Below are positions 1 through 7,112 of a stretch of 20,616 nucleotides of DNA, one piece after another (the first letter of the stretch is position 1; each line of letters opens with the position of its first letter). This DNA is from Candidatus Hydrogenedentota bacterium (lineage in GTDB: Bacteria > Hydrogenedentota > Hydrogenedentia > Hydrogenedentiales > GCA-2746185), in assembly GCA_012965445.1 (NCBI GenBank), contig DTSJ01000348.1:1-20616 (forward strand), read 5' to 3'. The notes beneath the pieces were generated by a model. That model was not told the origin of the DNA, made no database searches, and was given only the letters and a program-made list of their open reading frames with translations. Both the position numbers and the translations under genes were made by a program.

Positions 1-242
1 GAAATGGCGAGGCTCCCGCCGAGCCGAGGCACACCCAACGCCCAACCGCCGAAGGCGCCTAAACCCGATTTACACCCTCCACCAATCCATACCTTCCCGC
101 AGGAATGTAACACCCGCGCATATACTATAAGGGGGACAAATCCCCGTATGCCGCCGGTTCAAAAAGTACCTTGATCGCCAAGATCCCCTGCGCTATGATT
201 CCTGCTTTCCAGGCAGCGCAAATCACGGGGGCGTTCGGAATC
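1..242. other. Non-coding leader upstream of folD
   Basis: No convincing coding sequence is seen in this stretch. The first 30 bases are GC-rich and contain a short dyad (GGCT at 11-14 with AGCC at 22-25) and a direct repeat CGAGGC (8-13 and 25-30); this may be the edge of a dispersed intergenic repeat. A TATACT box lies at 121-126 but no good -35 box sits 16-18 bases before it. A small hairpin, GGGGA-CAAA-TCCCC, occupies 132-145. Any of these could belong to the folD leader; none is strong enough to name as a regulatory element. Confidence 0.4.
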
Positions 243-1133
243 ATGGCAAAAATCATCGACGGCAAGAAAACGGCGGCGGAAATTCGCGTCGAAATCGCAG
301 CAGACGTCAAGAAGCTCAAACGTAGGAAAATCTACCCTGGACTCGCAGTAGTACTGGTTGGGAACGACCCCGCGAGCGAAGTCTATACGCACATGAAGAA
401 AAAGACGTGCGCCGATCTGGGCATCGCCTCATTCGACTATGATCTCCCCAAAAACACGACTGAAAAGCGGCTTCTCAAGCTGATTGACACCCTCAACGCA
501 GACAAGAAAGTCCACGGAATCCTCGTTCAGTTGCCCCTGCCGAAACAGATCAACGAGGCAAAGATCCTGAACGCGATTGATCCTTCAAAAGATGTCGACG
601 GATTCCATCCCGTAAGCGTCGGCAAAATGCTGAACGGTGAAGAGACCTTCCTGCCGTGTACTCCAAACGGCTGCAAAGAATTGCTAATGCGTTACGGCTG
701 CGACCCGGCAGGAAAACACGTCGTCATAGTCGGGCGATCAAACATCGTCGGAAAGCCAATGGCGGCAATCCTGATGCAGAAAGCGGAAGGTGCAAACGCA
801 ACCGTTACCGTCTGTCACTCCAGCACGAAGAACCTCTCGAAAATCACACAGCAGGCGGACATCGTCATCGCGGCGATCGGAGTGCCCAACTTCATCAAAG
901 CCCGCATGGTGAAGCAGGGCGTTGTCGTGATCGATGTCGGTGTCAATCGCGTTGCTGACAAGACCAGGAAGTCCGGCTATCGTCTGGTAGGCGATGTCGA
1001 CTTCAAAAATGTCAGCAAGAAAGCAAAAGCCATTACCCCGGTCCCCGGCGGCGTAGGCCCCATGACCATCACGATGCTCATGAAAAACACCGTCGAATCC
1101 GCACGCCGACACGGCCCAGCGGGGAAAAAGTAA
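243..1133 (+). CDS. folD: Bifunctional methylenetetrahydrofolate dehydrogenase/cyclohydrolase FolD
   Basis: Cytosolic one-carbon enzyme: NADP-dependent oxidation of 5,10-methylene-THF to methenyl-THF, then hydrolysis to 10-formyl-THF. The 296-residue product has the family's usual length. Visible signatures are the catalytic region GNDPASEVYTHMKKK (40-54), with Tyr48 and the general-base Lys52, the LVQLPLP stretch (94-100), the folate-site motif DVDGFHP (117-123), and the NADP loop GRSNIVGKPMA (164-174) followed by a Rossmann half ending in TPVPGGVGPMT. The ATG at 243 was chosen because the protein then starts MAKIIDGK, as FolD proteins do; an upstream in-frame TTG at 171 would add 24 unconserved residues. 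GGGGG (227-231) and GGAA (237-240) precede the start, so the ribosome site is not ideal. The gene converges on the next one with a 5-base gap and no visible terminator. Confidence 0.97.
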   Translation: MAKIIDGKKTAAEIRVEIAADVKKLKRRKIYPGLAVVLVGNDPASEVYTHMKKKTCADLGIASFDYDLPKNTTEKRLLKLIDTLNADKKVHGILVQLPLPKQINEAKILNAIDPSKDVDGFHPVSVGKMLNGEETFLPCTPNGCKELLMRYGCDPAGKHVVIVGRSNIVGKPMAAILMQKAEGANATVTVCHSSTKNLSKITQQADIVIAAIGVPNFIKARMVKQGVVVIDVGVNRVADKTRKSGYRLVGDVDFKNVSKKAKAITPVPGGVGPMTITMLMKNTVESARRHGPAGKK

Positions 1134-1138
1134 CGCGT

Positions 1139-1927
1139 CTACCGAATGCGGGTCCACACAAACGGAGCGCAGTCGAAGGCAAAACTCCCCTTCCTATCCG
1201 ACCGATGGAAAGTACCTGAAAGCCTGTTTCCATCCTGAGATATCTGGAGTTCGAATTCCCACATTCGTGTCAGCGGCGGCAGCTTGCGCTTGTTGATGAC
1301 GCTTCCGTGCAGCATTCCCTCTGCATAAACCCACTTCTCACTAACGATTTTGTACGGAACGATTCCCAACCCTTCGATCACCACGATGTCGTCCTGCTGA
1401 ACAATAGTGATTACCGCGTCATCATGCTTCCAGCTGCCCGAAAGGTTCTCGCGCTCCGACGTCGACAAAGGCGTATGCGTGAACGTAACACGTGGAGCAA
1501 TCGCGAGCCGTTGTCCGCGTCCCTGGGAATATTCCCACAGCACGAGTTCAATCTGAATATCCTGAGCCTCTTCGGGTGTAACATCCAACTGCTGATACGG
1601 GATAAACAAATCATCCTTCAGGGAAAAGGCGTTTGAGGGCACGACCGATTCCTTTCCCACGTAGACCTGGCCTCGTGAGGATCGATTGACGCGATCCCTG
1701 TCCTTGAGTGGATTTCCCTTGTCATCGAAAAAGTAAGCCGCCAGTTCGATTTTCGCGCCGCTAAGGTTATCGTGGATTGACCCACGTTCTTCTCGGGAGC
1801 AATGCGGAACGACTCGTAAGAATGGCGCCTTGTCCGGTGATGACGATCCATCGCGACGAAGAAGCCAAGAAAAAACAGAACCTGCGCATTGAGGCGAGCG
1901 ACAGCTACTTGTAAAAAAACGGAACAT
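1139..1927 (-). CDS. Hypothetical protein, uncertain N-terminus
   Basis: I do not recognise this protein. From about KIELAAYFFDDKGNPLKD to the stop it reads like a real, beta-rich protein: acidic/hydrophobic alternation, a middle section IQIELVLWEYSQG, then a lipocalin-like tail starting LSGSWKHDDAVITIVQQ and ending LSGTFHRSDRKG...FVWTRIR. The first 50-60 residues are rich in Ser, Cys and Arg and look like translated non-coding DNA. Only two ATG starts fit (1927, reported, and 1990); neither has a Shine-Dalgarno sequence. Either the true start region is frameshifted or the 5' end has decayed. There is no clear signal peptide in this frame, although a hydrophobic stretch LNAQVLFFLGFFVAM exists in a neighbouring frame over about 1850-1895. 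The gene is divergent from the globin and convergent with folD. Coding status of the C-terminal two thirds is likely; the start is a guess. Confidence 0.5.
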   Translation of the reverse strand: MFRFFTSSCRSPQCAGSVFSWLLRRDGSSSPDKAPFLRVVPHCSREERGSIHDNLSGAKIELAAYFFDDKGNPLKDRDRVNRSSRGQVYVGKESVVPSNAFSLKDDLFIPYQQLDVTPEEAQDIQIELVLWEYSQGRGQRLAIAPRVTFTHTPLSTSERENLSGSWKHDDAVITIVQQDDIVVIEGLGIVPYKIVSEKWVYAEGMLHGSVINKRKLPPLTRMWEFELQISQDGNRLSGTFHRSDRKGSFAFDCAPFVWTRIR

Positions 1928-2019
1928 GTACACTGCGTAGAACGACCAAGTATCGACCCAGAGTGCTAGATTCGAAATCTTGTGGCACATTTACTGAGAA
2001 TTCTACAAAGGAGAATTAA

Positions 2020-2385
2020 ATGAGTACTCTGTTCGAACAGCTTGGTGGTCGTGATGCCGTAAACGCAGCGGTAGACATCTTTTACGGATATGTCCTGAAT
2101 GATGACCGAATCAAGCACTTTTTCGATGACGTAGATATGGATAAGCAAAAAAACAAGCAGCGGGCGTTCTTGACTGTCGCTTTTGGCGGTCCAAACAACT
2201 ATTCCGGCAAGGATATGCGTGACGGACACGCCCATTTGGTTGAAAAAGGCCTCAACGACAGCCATGTAGATGCTGTAGCAGAGGATCTGGCGAAAGCACT
2301 GGCGGATTTGAATGTCCCGGAGAACCTGATTGCCCAGATACTGGAAATAGCCAACAGCGTACGCGACGACATATTGGGTCGATAG
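2020..2385 (+). CDS. glbN: Group I truncated haemoglobin (GlbN-like)
   Basis: Small cytosolic haem protein of the 2-on-2 globin family; members bind O2, NO or CO and are tied to NO detoxification or redox roles. The 121-residue length fits group I. Seen: the LGG start (LFEQLGGRDAV), FYGYVLNDDR with Tyr22 (B10), FFDDVDM, Gln43 and Gln47, FLTVAFGGPNNYSGKDMR and proximal His70 (F8). The sequence resembles cyanobacterial GlbN over nearly its whole length (from memory of that family). Position 46 (E10), a distal His in Synechocystis GlbN, is Lys here, and the C-terminal His that can bond covalently to haem is absent. Start: AAAGGAG at 2007-2013 stands 6 bases before the ATG. An intrinsic terminator follows, so this is probably a single-gene transcript. 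Family assignment is firm; the symbol is by similarity. Confidence 0.95.
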   Translation: MSTLFEQLGGRDAVNAAVDIFYGYVLNDDRIKHFFDDVDMDKQKNKQRAFLTVAFGGPNNYSGKDMRDGHAHLVEKGLNDSHVDAVAEDLAKALADLNVPENLIAQILEIANSVRDDILGR

Positions 2386-2456
2386 AGCACCAGCTTCGAA
2401 TTTGGTTTGGCAACGTCCCGGCAGGGGTGAGCAGGCCAATTTTACATCAGCGTTTC

Positions 2457-2506
2457 AATCAGGATATGATGACGCCAGTTTAGTCGTTACCGTATCCTGA
2501 TTTTTT
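2457..2506 (+). terminator. Intrinsic terminator after the truncated globin gene
   Basis: Perfect 10-bp arms AATCAGGATA (2457-2466) and TATCCTGATT (2493-2502) extend inward by eight more pairs with two wobbles and one mismatch around a loop near CCAGTTTAGT. A run of six T occupies 2501-2506. It lies 72 bases after the globin stop and before the next gene's ribosome site, so it separates the two. Confidence 0.88.
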
Positions 2507-2535
2507 AATGTCACATCGGCTTGGGAGCTAATTCA

Positions 2536-2973
2536 GTGGATTTTGCAACGATCAAAGAAGCGTGGAGTATCATCGCAATGACGATGTCTGTGTCCGAGAA
2601 GATTAACACGGCATGGATCGACTCGATGGTCGAAGTCAGTTCGCCAGTGAGCGTGCGCGAGGGAGATACGATTATTTCTCTCGGAGACCAAAATACGGAT
2701 AAAGGTTATCTATTGATTAGCGGGGAGTATTCTGTCGAAAAAGAGGGGGCACCGGAACTGGTAAAGCCCGCGCCCGAATTGTTGGGCGAGATGGGTCGAC
2801 TCAATCCTACTCAAAAACGTACCGCGACCGTCCGCGCTTCAACCAATGTTGAAATGCTCACGTTCAGCTGGGGGCAAATGAATGCCGCGCTGGAGAAACG
2901 GCTCAGCGAAAGCGAATTTCAACAGCTCACCGAGGGCCTGCAGCAGTACGCCTGGGGACACTTCGCAGAATAA
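2536..2973 (+). CDS. Stand-alone cyclic-nucleotide-binding-fold protein
   Basis: A 145-residue protein made of one cNMP-binding/CRP-type beta-barrel domain with no DNA-binding, kinase or transporter domain. Seen: VREGDTIISLGDQNTDKGYLLISGEYSV (40-67), the usual entry strands with the glycine turn, then the phosphate-binding-cassette region GEMG...KRTATVRA (84-101) with Glu85, Arg95 and Thr96. The cassette Arg suggests that nucleotide binding is possible, but the ligand is unknown. A short helix (AALEKRLSESEFQQLTEGLQQYA) ends the protein. Start: GTG at 2536 is preceded by GGGAG (2523-2527) at 8 bases; the in-frame TTG at 2521 would overlap that ribosome site, and ATGs at 2578 and 2584 have no good site. 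PAC2 follows after 46 bases on the same strand, probably co-transcribed. Confidence 0.8.
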   Translation: MDFATIKEAWSIIAMTMSVSEKINTAWIDSMVEVSSPVSVREGDTIISLGDQNTDKGYLLISGEYSVEKEGAPELVKPAPELLGEMGRLNPTQKRTATVRASTNVEMLTFSWGQMNAALEKRLSESEFQQLTEGLQQYAWGHFAE

Positions 2974-3019
2974 ATGTTCAATCGTGAAGAAAATATGAGG
3001 CGAGTAGAGGAACGAAATT

Positions 3020-3907
3020 GTGTTAAAAATTGATCGATACCCGAATCTGGACGACGGGGTTCTCATACTCGGATTCACGGGTTGGATGAACGGCGGTGAA
3101 GTCTCTACCGGTACAGTAGACTATCTTATCGAAAATTTCGATGCGGAAGAGTTTGCGTCGATTGAGCCGGACGGATACTACGTATACAGTGTGCCGGGAT
3201 CGATGGAAATTTCCGCTATGTTTCGGCCCCATGCGAAAATCGAAGACGGCCGGGTGACCGGTTACGATGAGCCGAACAACAACTTTTATGTCAGCGAAGC
3301 CCACAACTGCATGCTGCTTCGGGGCGACGAACCCCACATGAGCTGGCACAAATACGCCGACATCGTTTTCGACGTAGCCGAAAAATCCAACATTCGCAAA
3401 ATCTTTTTCGTCGGAAGCGTCACCGGAATGGTACCGCATACGCGCGATCCAATTTTCTACTCAAGTATTTCGCATGAATCGCTTCGGGATGCCCTGCTCG
3501 ATATTGACGTTCACGCGACCAACTACGAAGGCCCCTCCAGCCTCGCGTCCTTTTTCATTCGACAGGCCGAAGCACGAGATATTCCCATGATGACGCTTGT
3601 TGCCGGAATACCGCCCTACGTCCAGGGTACGAACGACCACTGTATCGAAGTGACAATGGAGAAACTTAGACGACTGACGCGTCTGGATATCGATATGGAC
3701 GAATTGAGTGCCCGCCGAATCGAGTTCAGCCAAGGACTCGACAAAATTATTGGAAAACGTCCGCAACTTCTAGAACAGATCCAGAAGTTGGAAGCGATTT
3801 ACGACGATCAACTCGATCCGGCAGACGAAGAACCGCCTGAGTCAGAAGCCGATTCCGGCGACCTGCGCGATTGGTTCGACAAGCAGGGATTTCGATTTGA
3901 TCTATAG
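3020..3907 (+). CDS. PAC2-family (proteasome-assembly-chaperone-2-like) protein
   Basis: A 295-residue member of the PAC2 superfamily, named after a eukaryotic proteasome-assembly chaperone but common in bacteria and archaea, where its job is not established. Seen: the N-terminal signature VLILGFTGWMNGGEVSTGTVDYLI (about 14-37), the mid-section KIFFVGSVTGMVPHTRDP, then NYEGPSSLASFFIRQAEARDIPMMTLVAGIPPYV, followed by a helical region (about 225-265) and an acidic tail DPADEEPPESEADSGD. There is no signal peptide or membrane segment, so it is probably cytosolic. Start: GTG at 3020, with AGAGG (3006-3010) 9 bases before it. It sits between the cNMP-fold protein and the SDR on the same strand with gaps of 46 and 62 bases. 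No proteasome gene is visible in the window. Confidence 0.88.
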   Translation: MLKIDRYPNLDDGVLILGFTGWMNGGEVSTGTVDYLIENFDAEEFASIEPDGYYVYSVPGSMEISAMFRPHAKIEDGRVTGYDEPNNNFYVSEAHNCMLLRGDEPHMSWHKYADIVFDVAEKSNIRKIFFVGSVTGMVPHTRDPIFYSSISHESLRDALLDIDVHATNYEGPSSLASFFIRQAEARDIPMMTLVAGIPPYVQGTNDHCIEVTMEKLRRLTRLDIDMDELSARRIEFSQGLDKIIGKRPQLLEQIQKLEAIYDDQLDPADEEPPESEADSGDLRDWFDKQGFRFDL

Positions 3908-3969
3908 TGCCGTGCGCAATTCGATAATACATTTCACACGTGCGATACCCACCAACTGAAGGATACCCC

Positions 3970-4743
3970 ATGGAACTCAAAGACAAGATTGCCGTTGTAA
4001 CCGGCGGTGCCAGCGGAATCGGCGAAGCCCTATGCCGACGTTTCCACGAAGAAGGCGCGAAAGGCGTTGTCGTTGTAGATATAGACGAGAAAGGCACCCG
4101 CCGAGTTGCAGACGAAATTGGCGGGATAGCCATGACTGCAGATGTCTCAAACGAATCCGATATACAGCGCGTGGTGCGCGATACCGAAGAACAGCTCGGC
4201 CCCATAGACTTATTCTGCTCAAACGCTGGTATAGGATGTGCCGATCCCAGTCACGTCGCCTCGGCCGACAACGAAGCCTGGGAGCGAATCTGGCAGATCA
4301 ATGTAATGGCTCACATCTATGCCGCCCGGGCGGTACTGCCTTCAATGATCGAGCGCGGCGAAGGATACATACTGAACACTTCATCGGCCGCCGGCCTCTT
4401 GAGCCAGATCGGGTCCGCTCCATATTCCGTCACAAAGCATGCCGCCATCGGTTTCGCAGAAAGTATCGCGATTGCCCACGGCGACGACGGGATCAAAGTA
4501 TCCGTAATCTGCCCCCAGGCCGTGCGAACCGGAATGACCAAAAACACGAATGGGGGAGGGGTTGCCGGGGGCGATGGCATGCTGGAACCCGAAGAACTCG
4601 CCGAGACGACCATTCAAGGAATCCGAAAGGAACAGTTCCTCATTCTTCCGCATCCCCAGGTCCAGACCTATATCGAGCGCAAGGCGTCCGATTACGATCG
4701 CTGGATCAAAGGCATGCAGCGTTGGCGCTCAAAGTTCGTCTGA
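3970..4743 (+). CDS. Short-chain dehydrogenase/reductase (SDR), classical type
   Basis: A 257-residue NAD(P)(H)-dependent oxidoreductase of the classical SDR family; the substrate cannot be told from sequence. Seen: the cofactor motif TGGASGIG (11-18), Asp37 at the end of strand 2 (VVVVDID), which usually favours NAD(H), NAG (85-87), the structural Asn111 (INVMAH), the Ser region NTSSAAG (136-142) and the catalytic Tyr152-xxx-Lys156 (YSVTK), then ICPQAVRTGM. The full Asn-Ser-Tyr-Lys tetrad is present, so it should be active. The C-terminus IERKASDYDRWIKGMQRW resembles that of many catabolic SDRs. Start: the ATG at 3970, with AAGGA (3959-3963) 6 bases before, was chosen over the GTG at 3940, which lacks such a site. 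It converges on the DUF481 gene with a 15-base gap. Confidence 0.92.
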   Translation: MELKDKIAVVTGGASGIGEALCRRFHEEGAKGVVVVDIDEKGTRRVADEIGGIAMTADVSNESDIQRVVRDTEEQLGPIDLFCSNAGIGCADPSHVASADNEAWERIWQINVMAHIYAARAVLPSMIERGEGYILNTSSAAGLLSQIGSAPYSVTKHAAIGFAESIAIAHGDDGIKVSVICPQAVRTGMTKNTNGGGVAGGDGMLEPEELAETTIQGIRKEQFLILPHPQVQTYIERKASDYDRWIKGMQRWRSKFV

Positions 4744-4758
4744 TTCCACGAAACGCGT

Positions 4759-5784
4759 TTACCAGTCATACGCCAGATTCAGGTAATACGTAGTATCCAG
4801 ATTCTCCACTACCGGAAGTGGCTCGTCATCATATTCGTGTTTAACACCGACTCTTAGCTTCCACTGTTGACTGACGGTAAGCGGAACCTCCGCAGCGGTG
4901 TCCACGACGATACGAAATTCTTCAGTCGGATCATCAAGTCCCGCGTAGTAGGTGAGATTGTGCACGAGTTTCGCCCATTGTCGAATCTTCAGCATGTAAT
5001 CGTATCCGAGATCAACTATAGTCTCTTCTTCTGAAGGTGCTGTTTCGAAATCTTCACGAAGATACCCGATTCCCAGCCGCGTCGAAAGCGTCTGTAGGGT
5101 CCCGTCAAGAACACGGTAACTCATTCCCAGTACCAGCGTGCTCCGCAAGTCCAGTTGCTCAAACTCATCCTCTTCGAACTCAGTACGCACATATGCGCTC
5201 CACTTCGGCGCAACCTTCCACTCGTAACGGCCCCCGAGTTTGAACTCGTTGTGCGAGCGAATACCGTTGTCCTCCGCATAATAACCCTGAAGATACAGAA
5301 GCAGCATATCCGCATCAGTCTTACGGGTAGCGTTTGATCGTCCGGTAAAGGAAAAACGTTCGCTGTTTCCGTCGGAACCGTTAATGCCCAGCTCCACCCG
5401 CGCAGACCAGAGTTGGGCAGGCTTCGGCATTTTCTTATCCTCCGGCCAGAGCAAAATCAGATCTGCAGGTGCGACCGTCGTCGAATCGCTTTCACCTTCC
5501 AATAGAACCTGTTCTCCGTCTTTAAACTTGAGCGTCCCGAATCGAGGTTCCGATTCGTTCACTACGATGCCTTGAGTCTTCTCAGTCGTGATGCCTGTGA
5601 CACCGCTCATGTTTATCGTGACTTTTCCCGCATGTTCAGTCTGCAGCAGAAGGTTTTCGTCCTGGATTCTTATGACCGTCCCTACGAGAAGTGATCCGTC
5701 TTTCAGGCGCACCTCATCCGACGCGGACATCGTGGAAGACGTTAGGACTATCATCAGTGTGACAATGAGTGTGAGATGTTGCAT
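4759..5784 (-). CDS. DUF481-family outer-membrane protein with N-terminal SH3-like modules
   Basis: A 341-residue exported protein. An N-terminal signal peptide (MQHLTLIVTLMIVLTSSTMSA, cleavage probably near SAS|D) is followed by two short beta-barrel-like modules, VRLKDGSLLVGTVIRIQDENLLLQT and FGTLKFKDGEQVLLEGES...VAPADLILLWP. From about residue 110 comes an array of alternating strands (WSARVELGINGSDGNS, LGGRYEWKVAPKWSAYVRTEFEEDEFEQLDLRSTLVLGMSYR, DLGYDYMLKI, YYLNLAYDW) typical of DUF481/YdiY-type proteins. The aromatic C-terminal end supports insertion as an outer-membrane barrel. Function in the family is unclear. Start: ATG at 5784 with GGGG about 6 bases upstream; an upstream in-frame start at 5838 would put 18 residues before the signal peptide. 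It is divergent from the TPR pair. Confidence 0.85.
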   Translation of the reverse strand: MQHLTLIVTLMIVLTSSTMSASDEVRLKDGSLLVGTVIRIQDENLLLQTEHAGKVTINMSGVTGITTEKTQGIVVNESEPRFGTLKFKDGEQVLLEGESDSTTVAPADLILLWPEDKKMPKPAQLWSARVELGINGSDGNSERFSFTGRSNATRKTDADMLLLYLQGYYAEDNGIRSHNEFKLGGRYEWKVAPKWSAYVRTEFEEDEFEQLDLRSTLVLGMSYRVLDGTLQTLSTRLGIGYLREDFETAPSEEETIVDLGYDYMLKIRQWAKLVHNLTYYAGLDDPTEEFRIVVDTAAEVPLTVSQQWKLRVGVKHEYDDEPLPVVENLDTTYYLNLAYDW

Positions 5785-5867
5785 TGGAATCCCCTGCTGT
5801 GGACTGGGTTCAACGAAAAACGGCGGGTATCCATACAAAAAACATGCCCCCGACCGTCATCCGCGCC

Positions 5868-5897
5868 ATTGTAACGCGGGGTGTTCGTAATGTGCAA
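5868..5897 (-). promoter_or_regulatory. Candidate sigma70-type promoter for the DUF481 gene
   Basis: On the - strand TTGCAC (5892-5897) is followed, after 18 bases, by TACAAT (5868-5873). The -10 matches 5 of 6 consensus bases, the -35 only 3 of 6. It interleaves with the + strand candidate promoter at 5884-5911, so the two divergent genes may compete for polymerase. Confidence 0.4.
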
Positions 5898-5911
5898 AAA
5901 TAAGGTATAGT
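5884..5911 (+). promoter_or_regulatory. Candidate promoter for the TPR gene pair
   Basis: A TATAGT -10 box (5906-5911) stands 33 bases before the first TPR start codon, with a weak TTCGTA (5884-5889) 16 bases upstream of it. The -10 is good, the -35 poor. Confidence 0.4.
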
Positions 5912-5944
5912 GTGGTCCGGTGTTCTTGATTGGGAGAGTAGAAC

Positions 5945-7093
5945 ATGTCGGGATTTGTCGTCGTAGTCATTTGCAACATGGTGCTGTTCGGATTGGTACG
6001 CTGGTTCAGCGACGCAGAATTCTTCAAGAAATTCGGAAATCATCGTCTGCCGGAGGTAGTCGGTGTGGGAACCTTTTGTCTGGCCCTGTACCTGTTCGGA
6101 TTGCTCAATGGGGTGGTCATGTTGGGAATCGGACCCGTCCGAGACCATCTCACGCCTTCGGCAGGCAAACTTATGGCAGGCATCCTTATGGTCGGCACTG
6201 TTACAGGCCTGCCCTGGGTCATCGCTTATGCAAGACTCCTCACAGACACCGTCGCTGGCGTAGCAGATACGATCTTCGGGCTCAACACCAATTTGCTGGA
6301 CCAGGCTGACTTGAAGGTTGCGCACAAGCACCTCAAGAAAGGTGAGCGCCCTGAGGCTATCGCCGAGTTAAAATATCTGCACCAGAAATATCCTGAAGCA
6401 CATTCACCCTTGTTCGTCCTCGCGATTCTGGCGGACGAGGATAAGGAATATAATCAGGCGGTTGATTACTATCGGGAGATTATCCAAAAAAATCCCGACG
6501 ATCAGCTGATATGGACGAATGCCGCCAGGAGCCTCGCCGATTTACTCCGGGGCAAACTCGATGACGAGGCGGGAGCCAAAAATCTGGAGGCGGAAATTCT
6601 CAAACGAAATCCAGACACCAAATACAAGTACTCGACCACCGCCGAGCCCGCGAAGAACAAGAAGCAAAAGAAGAAACGCAACACGCAGGTCGAGAAAGCT
6701 GATATAAACCACGCGCGACGTCTGGTTACTCGAGGCGAGCTGCCACAGGCAATCGCACTAATGAAACGCTACCTTGTGGAAGATCCGGAGGATTCGCGCT
6801 CGCACTTTGAGTTGATTTCATTGTTCGAGCGCACGGAAAGAATCGACGACGCGATCGTCTGGCTGCAAAAAACCATTCACGCGTTCGGCGAAGACGATCA
6901 TGTATGGGGAGAGGCAATGTTGCGGCTCGCTGGTCTCAGAGAACACGAGGAACATGATCTTGATGCCACCATCGCCGTGCTTGAGCAGATCGCGAAACGA
7001 CTCAAGGACGGCAAACACGGTAAACTCGCGATCAACTCAAAGAGATTCGAAGTCGCGCAGAACGGTCGAGTGGAAACGAGTAGAAACTCATAG
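5945..7093 (+). CDS. Membrane-anchored TPR protein, first of a tandem pair
   Basis: A 382-residue protein of unknown function. Three hydrophobic segments open it (about 3-21, 38-62 and 76-98), so the TPR-like part from about 120 is probably cytoplasmic or periplasmic and held at the inner membrane. Two helical-repeat blocks follow: 122-220 (KHLKKGERPEAIAELKYLHQKYP, then FVLAILADEDKEYNQAVDYYREIIQKNP) and 255-355 (ARRLVTRGELPQAIALMKRYLVEDP, DDAIVWLQKTIHAFGEDDHVWGEAMLRLAG), joined by a lysine-rich linker (236-246). The motif VWGEAMLRLAGLREH (320-334) recurs in the next gene. Start: ATG with GGGAG (5932-5936) at 8 bases. The next gene begins 19 bases after the stop, so the two are an operon. It may be a scaffold or a sensor of envelope assembly; nothing in it is catalytic. 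Confidence 0.85.
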   Translation: MSGFVVVVICNMVLFGLVRWFSDAEFFKKFGNHRLPEVVGVGTFCLALYLFGLLNGVVMLGIGPVRDHLTPSAGKLMAGILMVGTVTGLPWVIAYARLLTDTVAGVADTIFGLNTNLLDQADLKVAHKHLKKGERPEAIAELKYLHQKYPEAHSPLFVLAILADEDKEYNQAVDYYREIIQKNPDDQLIWTNAARSLADLLRGKLDDEAGAKNLEAEILKRNPDTKYKYSTTAEPAKNKKQKKKRNTQVEKADINHARRLVTRGELPQAIALMKRYLVEDPEDSRSHFELISLFERTERIDDAIVWLQKTIHAFGEDDHVWGEAMLRLAGLREHEEHDLDATIAVLEQIAKRLKDGKHGKLAINSKRFEVAQNGRVETSRNS

Positions 7094-7112
7094 GTCGAAC
7101 CGGGAGTCATTC

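Noticed and set aside
171..242. TTG start extending FolD by 24 residues
   Set aside because: The extension is unlike FolD N-termini and the ATG at 243 gives the family's usual MAKIIDGK start.
4032..4793. A 253-codon + strand frame overlapping the SDR gene
   Set aside because: Extremely Arg-rich with no domain; a frame-shifted shadow of the SDR, which has all its catalytic residues.
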